NCBI GenBank assembly: GCA_013816725.1
Contig: JACDEA010000059.1
Span: 1-9,442 of the forward strand
Reading direction: 5' to 3'
Source: Actinomycetota bacterium
GTDB lineage: Bacteria > Actinomycetota > Acidimicrobiia > Acidimicrobiales > JACDEA01
Length of the DNA: 9,442 nt
Position 1 is the first letter of the stretch. Each line of letters begins with the position of its first letter. The translations under genes and the position numbers were made by a program. Under the pieces are notes generated by a model that was not told the DNA's origin, searched no databases, and saw nothing but the letters and a program-made list of their open reading frames with translations. Below are positions 5,246 through 9,442 of the stretch, piece after piece.

Positions 5246-6283
5246 CTAGCCCAGGATCACCTCGGCGACCTGACGCATCTCGGCGACATCGCCAACACCG
5301 ATCACGAGCATGGTGACGCCGGCGTCCTCCCACATGGCAAGGTCGTCGCGGATCTTGGCCGCAGACCCGACCAGCGAGATGTCGGCCGCCATCTGCGCGG
5401 GCACCGCAGCGATCGCTTTGTCCCGCTCCCCGGCGAAGAACAGGTCCTGGATCTCGTCGGCCTCGGCCGCGTAGCCCATCCGCGAGAACACCTCCTTGTG
5501 GAAGTTCATGTCCCTGGCGCCCATGCCGCCGATGTAGAACCCCAGCGTCGGCTTCATGGCATCGAGCGTGCTGTCGACGTCGTCGGTGACGACCACCGAA
5601 CAGTTCGTGGCGATCTCGAACGTTGCTCGGGATCCACGCGCACCGGGCCGGGCGAAGCCCTCGTCGAGCCAACCGTTGTACATGTCGCCCACCTTGGGTG
5701 AGAAGTAGATCGGCAGCCACCCGTCGGCGATCTCGGCGGTCATGGCGATGTTCTTGGGCCCCTCGGCGCCGAGCCAGATCGGGACGTCGGCCCGCAGCGG
5801 ATGGACGATCGGCTTCAGCGGCTTTCCCAGGCCCAGCGCGTTGGGCCCCGCATACGGCAGCGGGTAGTGCGGCCCCGTGCTGGTGACCGGCCCCTCGCGC
5901 TTCAACACCTGCCGCACGATGTCGACGTACTCGCGGCTGCGGGCCAGCGGCTTGCCGAAGGGCTGGCCGTACCACCCTTCGACGACCTGGGGCCCAGACA
6001 CACCGAGGCCGAGAACCACGCGCCCACCGCTCAGGTGGTCGAGGGTCAACGCGTGCATGGCGACCGACGCGGGCGTACGGGCCGAGATCTGCACGATCGA
6101 GGTGCCGAGTCGGATGCGGGACGTCTGCGAGCCGTGCCAGGCCAGCGGCGTGAAGGCGTCCGATCCCCATGCCTCGGCGGTGAACACGGTGTCGAAGCCG
6201 AGCTTCTCGGCCTCAAGCATCTTGTCGAGTGCGTCGGGCGGCGGTTGGGCCATCCAATAGCCCAGTGTCAGGCCGAGCTTCAT
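5246..6283 (-). CDS. LLM-class F420-dependent oxidoreductase, Rv3520c-like
   Basis: A 345-residue luciferase-like monooxygenase-fold (TIM barrel) enzyme. Landmarks are 'MKLGLTLGYWMAQPP' at the start, 'FDTVFTAEAWGSDAFTPLAW' at 29-48, 'RLGTSIVQISARTPASVAMH' around 58-77, 'LTLDHLSGGRVVLGLGVSGP' around 79-98, and 'IWLGAEGPKNIAMTAEIADG' in the middle. These strings are nearly those I recall for M. tuberculosis Rv3520c, which lies in the KstR-controlled cholesterol gene region. Members use reduced coenzyme F420 for hydride transfer; the substrate of this subgroup is not established, and a steroid or lipid intermediate is inferred. It is the first gene of a tight pair with the GNAT gene (2-bp gap). 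The ATG at 6283 is preceded by a TAGATT box 6 nt away and no Shine-Dalgarno. FMN-dependent relatives exist, but the subgroup match favours F420. Confidence 0.94.
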   Translation of the reverse strand: MKLGLTLGYWMAQPPPDALDKMLEAEKLGFDTVFTAEAWGSDAFTPLAWHGSQTSRIRLGTSIVQISARTPASVAMHALTLDHLSGGRVVLGLGVSGPQVVEGWYGQPFGKPLARSREYVDIVRQVLKREGPVTSTGPHYPLPYAGPNALGLGKPLKPIVHPLRADVPIWLGAEGPKNIAMTAEIADGWLPIYFSPKVGDMYNGWLDEGFARPGARGSRATFEIATNCSVVVTDDVDSTLDAMKPTLGFYIGGMGARDMNFHKEVFSRMGYAAEADEIQDLFFAGERDKAIAAVPAQMAADISLVGSAAKIRDDLAMWEDAGVTMLVIGVGDVAEMRQVAEVILG

Positions 6284-6289
6284 GCCCGC

Positions 6290-6295
6290 AATCTA
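6290..6295 (-). promoter_or_regulatory. Probable leaderless -10 box of the LLM oxidoreductase gene
   Basis: On the minus strand this reads TAGATT, followed by GCGGGC and then the ATG at 6283, a 6-nt spacing that puts transcription start on the start codon. No convincing -35 was seen. It suggests the LLM-GNAT pair has its own promoter, independent of the DUF6457 gene upstream. Confidence 0.5.
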
Positions 6296-6301
6296 CGGCC
6301 C

Positions 6302-6359
6302 AACCCCTTCCGCGCGGATCTGTCCGTCATGGGGACGGAGAAATGCGCGCGGAACGGTT
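6302..6359. terminator. Nested inverted repeat at the 3' end of the DUF6457 gene
   Basis: An outer perfect 9-bp stem, TTCCGCGCG (6308-6316) with CGCGCGGAA (6346-6354), can be extended by AACC (6302-6305) with GGTT (6356-6359) across a small internal loop. Inside it is a second stem, TCCGTC (6323-6328) with GACGGA (6334-6339), loop ATGGG. The DUF6457 stop codon (6327-6329) lies within it, and the LLM promoter follows directly. This suits a terminator for the upstream gene; a regulator site or processing signal is also possible. No T-run is present. Confidence 0.45.
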
Positions 6360-6542
6360 GCGGGCGTCGTCGGGAGCGACGCCGGCTTTGGCCGCAAGCC
6401 AGCAGGCGACGGGGGCGGCGGTGCGCTCGGACCCATGGGCCGCGTTGGCGGCCAGCCCGAGCAGGGCGTCGAACTCCTCGGCGGTGGGCGGGGCCACGCC
6501 CAGCTCGGCCGCGAACCTCTCGATCCATTGCTGTGCGTTCAC
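6327..6542 (-). CDS. Small DUF6457-type protein (Mo-cofactor associated)
   Basis: A 71-residue protein starting 'MNAQQWIERFAAELGVAPPT', continuing 'EEFDALLGLAANAAHGSERT' and 'AAPVACWLAAKAGVAPDDA'. This is the pattern I know for DUF6457, a small helical domain found alone or fused to the molybdenum cofactor guanylyltransferase MobA and near fdhD in actinobacteria. Its biochemical role is unknown. The divergent fdhD gene 17 bp away supports a link to Mo-enzyme maturation. The GTG start at 6542 has no Shine-Dalgarno, but a TAGCTT box lies 6 nt upstream. The tail after about residue 60 is short and basic and part of a hairpin, so the domain itself looks complete. Confidence 0.85.
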   Translation of the reverse strand: MNAQQWIERFAAELGVAPPTAEEFDALLGLAANAAHGSERTAAPVACWLAAKAGVAPDDARNRSARISPSP

Positions 6543-6548
6543 AGTGCG

Positions 6549-6554
6549 AAGCTA
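6549..6554 (-). promoter_or_regulatory. Probable leaderless -10 box of the DUF6457 gene
   Basis: On the minus strand this reads TAGCTT, then 6 nt, then the GTG start at 6542. The spacing is identical to that seen for tetR and the LLM gene. It lies inside the 17-bp gap to fdhD, so the promoter for fdhD must overlap it or lie in the DUF6457 coding region. Confidence 0.5.
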
Positions 6555-6559
6555 GGCCA

Positions 6560-7348
6560 GTGCGCGGTCGGACGGAGGATGTGTTGGCGACACGGGTCGA
6601 CCCCGCTGGTGCGCGTCGCGTCCCCGACCACGTCATTGTCGAGGAGCCGCTCGAGATCCGGCTCGACGGCGAACTGGTGAATGTGACCATGCGGACACCG
6701 GGTCACGACTTTGAGCTCGCGGTCGGGTACTGCCACGGCGACGGTCTGATCGGCGAGGAAACGGTCCAGACGATTCGCTACTGCGCGACCGGCACCGCGC
6801 TGGAGACCAACTACAACACCGTCACGGTCGAGACAGGTGTGGCCCGGCCGCCCCGCGCCGCGCGCCTCACCGGGTCGAGCGCGGCATGCGGGGTTTGTGG
6901 CGCGCAGTCGATCGACGAGCTGACAGCGCGCCTCGAGCCGCTCCCCGAACACGGCCCGCTGGCCGCCTACACCGCCGAGCATGTGGCCGTGGCGGCGCGC
7001 CAACAGCAGACGCTGTTCGCCGAGACCGGCGCGGTGCACGCCGCCGCCGCCTTCGACCTGGCCACCGGCGCGATAGCCGTCCTTCGCGAGGACATCGGCC
7101 GCCATAACGCCGTCGACAAGGTCGTCGGGCGGCTGCGGCTCGACGGCGCACTGCCGGCAACCGGCGTGGGCCTCTTCGTCAGCGGCCGGGCCAGCTTCGA
7201 GATGGTGCAGAAGGCCTGGGCCGCCGGCTTCGCGTGGGTGGTGGCCGTGGGCGGTGTGTCGTCGCTGGCGGTGGCCACCGCCAAGCAAGCCAACCTCGGC
7301 CTGGCCGGGTTTCTCCGCGGCGACCGCGTCACGGTGTACAGCCCGTGA
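6560..7348 (+). CDS. fdhD: FdhD, sulfurtransferase for formate dehydrogenase cofactor
   Basis: A 262-residue protein, the normal FdhD length. FdhD moves sulfur from the cysteine desulfurase to the bis-MGD molybdenum cofactor, which is needed for formate dehydrogenase activity. Motifs are 'VEEPLEIRLDGELVNVTMRT', 'PGHDFELAVGYCHGDGLIG', the reactive cysteine pair C110-G-V-C113 in 'SSAACGVCGAQSIDEL', 'GAVHAAAAFDLATGAIAV', 'REDIGRHNAVDKVVGRL' and 'FVSGRASFEMVQKAWAAGF'. The GTG at 6560 is preferred because it gives 'MRGRTEDVLATRV', which aligns with the N-terminus of actinobacterial FdhD; a GTG at 6581 or TTG at 6584, just after a GGAGG, are alternatives that would trim seven or eight residues. The upstream open frame is antisense of the LLM gene and is not part of this gene. 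Its stop overlaps the GTG of the next gene (GTGA), so the client enzyme is translated right after its maturase. Confidence 0.95.
   Translation: MRGRTEDVLATRVDPAGARRVPDHVIVEEPLEIRLDGELVNVTMRTPGHDFELAVGYCHGDGLIGEETVQTIRYCATGTALETNYNTVTVETGVARPPRAARLTGSSAACGVCGAQSIDELTARLEPLPEHGPLAAYTAEHVAVAARQQQTLFAETGAVHAAAAFDLATGAIAVLREDIGRHNAVDKVVGRLRLDGALPATGVGLFVSGRASFEMVQKAWAAGFAWVVAVGGVSSLAVATAKQANLGLAGFLRGDRVTVYSP
6574..6578 (+). promoter_or_regulatory. Shine-Dalgarno-like GGAGG within the fdhD start region
   Basis: A strong GGAGG lies 2 nt before an in-frame GTG (6581) and 5 nt before an in-frame TTG (6584). It argues for a start downstream of the one chosen from protein similarity (6560). Spacing is best for the TTG at 6584. 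Which start is used cannot be settled from sequence alone. Confidence 0.35.
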
Positions 7349-9442
7349 GGCTGAGGCGCCCGCAGCGTTGGAACCGCCGGAGCTGGGCCGGCCTCAGCCC
7401 CAACGGGCTGGGCCAGCAGAAGCCCAACCACTTCGGTGAGATGGCCAAGGTCGCGTGGGAGAACCGGCGCCATCCCGTTTACGCGTGGCGCGTGCTGAGC
7501 CGCGGCGCGTGCGACGGGTGCGCGCTGGGCGTCGCTGGGTTCAAGGACTGGACGATCGACGGCGTGCACCTGTGCACCACCCGGCTCAAGCTCCTCGCGT
7601 TCAACACCGCTGACGCCTTCGATCCGTCGGTGTTGGGCGACGTGGCGCCGCTCCTCGACGAATCGAGCGCCTCGCTGCGCGCCCTCGGCCGTCTCGGCTA
7701 CCCGATGCGCCGGCGTGCCGGCGAGAAGGGTTTCACCCGCGTCACGTGGGACGAAGCACTCACGTCGGTCGCCGGCGCCATCACCGCCGCCGGCGGGCCG
7801 CGTACGGGCATCTACCTCACCAGCCGCGGCATCACCAACGAGGTCTATTACGTCGCCGGCAAAGCGGCCCGGGCCATGGGCGTGGCCAGCGTCGACAGCG
7901 CCGCCCGCCTGTGCCACGCGCCGTCCTCCGTCGCGCTGAAGGACGCCATCGGCGCCGCAGCGACGACGTGCTCGTTCCCCGACGTTCTCGTGAGCGACCT
8001 CATTGTGCTGATCGGTTCGAACCCGGCCAACAATCAGCCGGTGTTCATGAAGTACCTGTACGAGGCCAAGCGCAAGGGCACCAAGGTCGCCGTGGTCAAC
8101 CCGTACCTCGAGCCCGGCCTCGAGCGCTACTGGGTGCCGTCGAGCGCGGAGTCCGCGGTGTTCGGCACGAAGATTTGCGACCTCCACATCCCCGTGCGGC
8201 CCGGCGGCGACGTCGCCTTCCTCAACGCCGTCCTGAAACTTCTCATCGCCGACGGTCGCGTGGACGCGGACTTCATCGCCGGGCACACCGAGGGTTGGGG
8301 TGACATTGTCGCTGCCCTCGACGGACAATCCCTCGACGGCCTCCTCGCCGCCGCCGGCCTCACCGCCGAACAGGTTCGGGCTTTCGCCGATCTTTACGCC
8401 GGGGCCGGCGCGTCGATCCTCGTGTGGTCGATGGGGATCACCCAGCACCGCGAGAGCGTGGCCGGCGTGCAGGCAATCGTGAACCTCGCGCTTGCCCGCG
8501 GCAACGTCGGCCGCGACGGCGCCGGGCTTATGCCCATCCGCGGCCACTCCGGCGTACAGGGCGGCGCCGAGATGGGCGCCTACGCCACGGCGCTGCCCGG
8601 CGGCGGGCCGGTAACACCGGAGACCACGAAAGCTCTGACGGCGCAGTGGGGCTTCGCGGTTCCCGACGCCCCTGGTCTCACCGCGCCCGAGATGCTCGAC
8701 GCCGCGCAACGCGGCGCGCTGGACGTGCTGTACGCGTCGGGCGGGAACTTCATGGAGGTGCTGCCCGAGCCCGCCCGGGTCGCCGCCGCGCTACAGAAGA
8801 TCGGGTTGCGTGTGCACCAGGACATCGTCGTCACCAACCAGATGCTCGTGCCGCCCGCCCCGGGAGGCGAGGTCATCCTGCTTCCGGCGGCGACGCGTTA
8901 CGAGCAGGAGGGCGGCGGCACCGAGACCACCACCGAACGCCGCATCGTCTTCTCGCCCGAGATACCCGGCCACCAGGTCGGCGAGGCGCGCAGTGAGTGG
9001 CGGATCTTCGCCGAACTGGCGGGGCGGGTTCGCCCCGACCTGGCCGACCGTTTCGCCTGGCCGAGCAACGAGGCGCTGCGAGCGGAGATCGCCGACGTCG
9101 TTCCGCTCTACGCCGGCATCGAGCGGCTGGCCGCCACCGGCGACTCGGTGCAGTGGGGCGGCCGCCACCTGGCCGCCGGCGGCGCCTTCCCGACGGCGAC
9201 GGGGAAGGGCCGGTTCACGCCCGTGTCGGTTACACCGCCGGCCCTGCCGCCGGGGTCGTTCTTCGTGTCGACTCGCCGTGGCAAGCAGTTCAACTCGATG
9301 GTATTCGCCGCCGTCGATCCCCTCAACGGCGCTCGGCGCGACGACGTGCTCATCGACGGCAGCGAGGCCGCCACCCTCGGACTCAGCGACGGCGACGCCA
9401 TCGTGCTGCGGTCTGCGGTCGGTGAGTTGCGCGGCCGAGCCC
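7345..9442 (+). CDS. FdhF/YdeP-type molybdopterin oxidoreductase (formate dehydrogenase alpha-like), 3' end missing
   Basis: The frame is open for 699 codons from a GTG that overlaps the fdhD stop, to the right edge. It belongs to the bis-MGD molybdopterin oxidoreductases of the FdhF/YdeP type: 'KPNHFGEMAKVAWENRRHP', 'SRGACDGCALGVAGFKDWTI', 'GVHLCTTRLKLLAFNT', then 'YLTSRGITNEVYY', 'LIGSNPANNQPVFMKYLY', 'RYWVPSSAESAVFGTKI', 'ALARGNVGRDGAGLMPIRGH' and, near the end, the dinucleotide-binding domain with 'RGKQFNSMVFAAVDPLNGA'. Cys190-His191 in 'ARLCHAPSSVAL' occupies the position of the active-site Sec/Cys-His of FdhF, so Mo ligation by cysteine is expected. The N-terminal cysteines C56, C59 and C77 are fewer and differently spaced than a classic 4Fe-4S motif. 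No Tat signal is seen, so it is cytoplasmic. The fdhD coupling supports an Fdh-type cofactor; the substrate (formate or another) and electron partner are not shown here. Confidence 0.94.
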   Translation, partial: MRLRRPQRWNRRSWAGLSPNGLGQQKPNHFGEMAKVAWENRRHPVYAWRVLSRGACDGCALGVAGFKDWTIDGVHLCTTRLKLLAFNTADAFDPSVLGDVAPLLDESSASLRALGRLGYPMRRRAGEKGFTRVTWDEALTSVAGAITAAGGPRTGIYLTSRGITNEVYYVAGKAARAMGVASVDSAARLCHAPSSVALKDAIGAAATTCSFPDVLVSDLIVLIGSNPANNQPVFMKYLYEAKRKGTKVAVVNPYLEPGLERYWVPSSAESAVFGTKICDLHIPVRPGGDVAFLNAVLKLLIADGRVDADFIAGHTEGWGDIVAALDGQSLDGLLAAAGLTAEQVRAFADLYAGAGASILVWSMGITQHRESVAGVQAIVNLALARGNVGRDGAGLMPIRGHSGVQGGAEMGAYATALPGGGPVTPETTKALTAQWGFAVPDAPGLTAPEMLDAAQRGALDVLYASGGNFMEVLPEPARVAAALQKIGLRVHQDIVVTNQMLVPPAPGGEVILLPAATRYEQEGGGTETTTERRIVFSPEIPGHQVGEARSEWRIFAELAGRVRPDLADRFAWPSNEALRAEIADVVPLYAGIERLAATGDSVQWGGRHLAAGGAFPTATGKGRFTPVSVTPPALPPGSFFVSTRRGKQFNSMVFAAVDPLNGARRDDVLIDGSEAATLGLSDGDAIVLRSAVGELRGRA

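Noticed and set aside
4794..6170. Apparent 458-residue fusion protein ending in the GNAT domain
   Set aside because: The first two thirds are an out-of-frame reading of the LLM gene; the family N-terminus and the 2-bp operon spacing place the true start at 5243.
5801..6559. Apparent long N-terminal extension of FdhD
   Set aside because: It is antisense to the LLM and DUF6457 genes and has no homology pattern; FdhD of normal length begins near 6560.
6967..8709. 580-codon minus-strand open frame antisense to fdhD and the oxidoreductase
   Set aside because: It covers two clearly identified plus-strand genes and shows low-complexity Arg/Gly/Ala composition without motifs.
1..9442. Defence island, prophage, transposon or CRISPR array
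   Set aside because: No transposase, integrase, nuclease-helicase set, terminal repeats or regularly spaced repeats were seen; all genes look like ordinary metabolic and regulatory genes.

Overview
This is a GC-rich, gene-dense window that reads as chromosomal DNA of an actinomycete-type bacterium (Actinomycetota; an Acidimicrobiia-like lineage is possible but not proven). The reasons are a KstR-like TetR regulator, a FadD-type acyl-CoA synthetase, an F420-dependent (LLM) oxidoreductase of the mycobacterial Rv3520c type, several GTG starts, and promoter -10 boxes placed so close to start codons that leaderless transcription is likely. I see no mobile element, tRNA, rRNA, CRISPR array or phage gene. 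No stretch of more than 300 bases lacks a gene.

Layout from left to right: (1) a partial MFS transporter gene (-, cut by the left edge) diverges from a TetR regulator gene (+). A perfect inverted repeat resembling a KstR operator lies between them. (2) The tetR gene converges on a FadD-type acyl-CoA synthetase gene (-), and the two are separated by a long hairpin that contains the tetR stop codon. (3) The acyl-CoA synthetase diverges, across only 29 bp, from a two-gene operon (+): a protein of unknown function with a possible AttH/CrtC-like lipocalin fold, then an aminoglycoside-phosphotransferase-fold kinase overlapping it by 14 bp. (4) The kinase runs tail to tail, with a 19-bp overlap, into a minus-strand group: a GNAT acetyltransferase, an LLM F420-dependent oxidoreductase 2 bp upstream of it, and a small DUF6457-type protein further upstream. 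(5) Diverging from that across 17 bp is fdhD (+), coupled through a GTGA overlap to a formate-dehydrogenase-like molybdopterin oxidoreductase (FdhF/YdeP type) that runs off the right edge.

Two themes appear. The left two thirds look like lipid, possibly steroid or acyl, uptake and catabolism: transporter, KstR-like repressor, CoA ligase, F420 reductase, and a kinase of a type that often accompanies acyl-CoA enzymes. The right third is a molybdenum-enzyme module: FdhD sulfurates the bis-MGD cofactor for the oxidoreductase encoded next to it, and DUF6457 proteins are usually associated with Mo-cofactor genes. A recurring signal is a TAnnnT box exactly 6 nt before the start codon in three genes and 8 nt before it in a fourth, while the internal operon gene at 3733 has a normal Shine-Dalgarno sequence instead.
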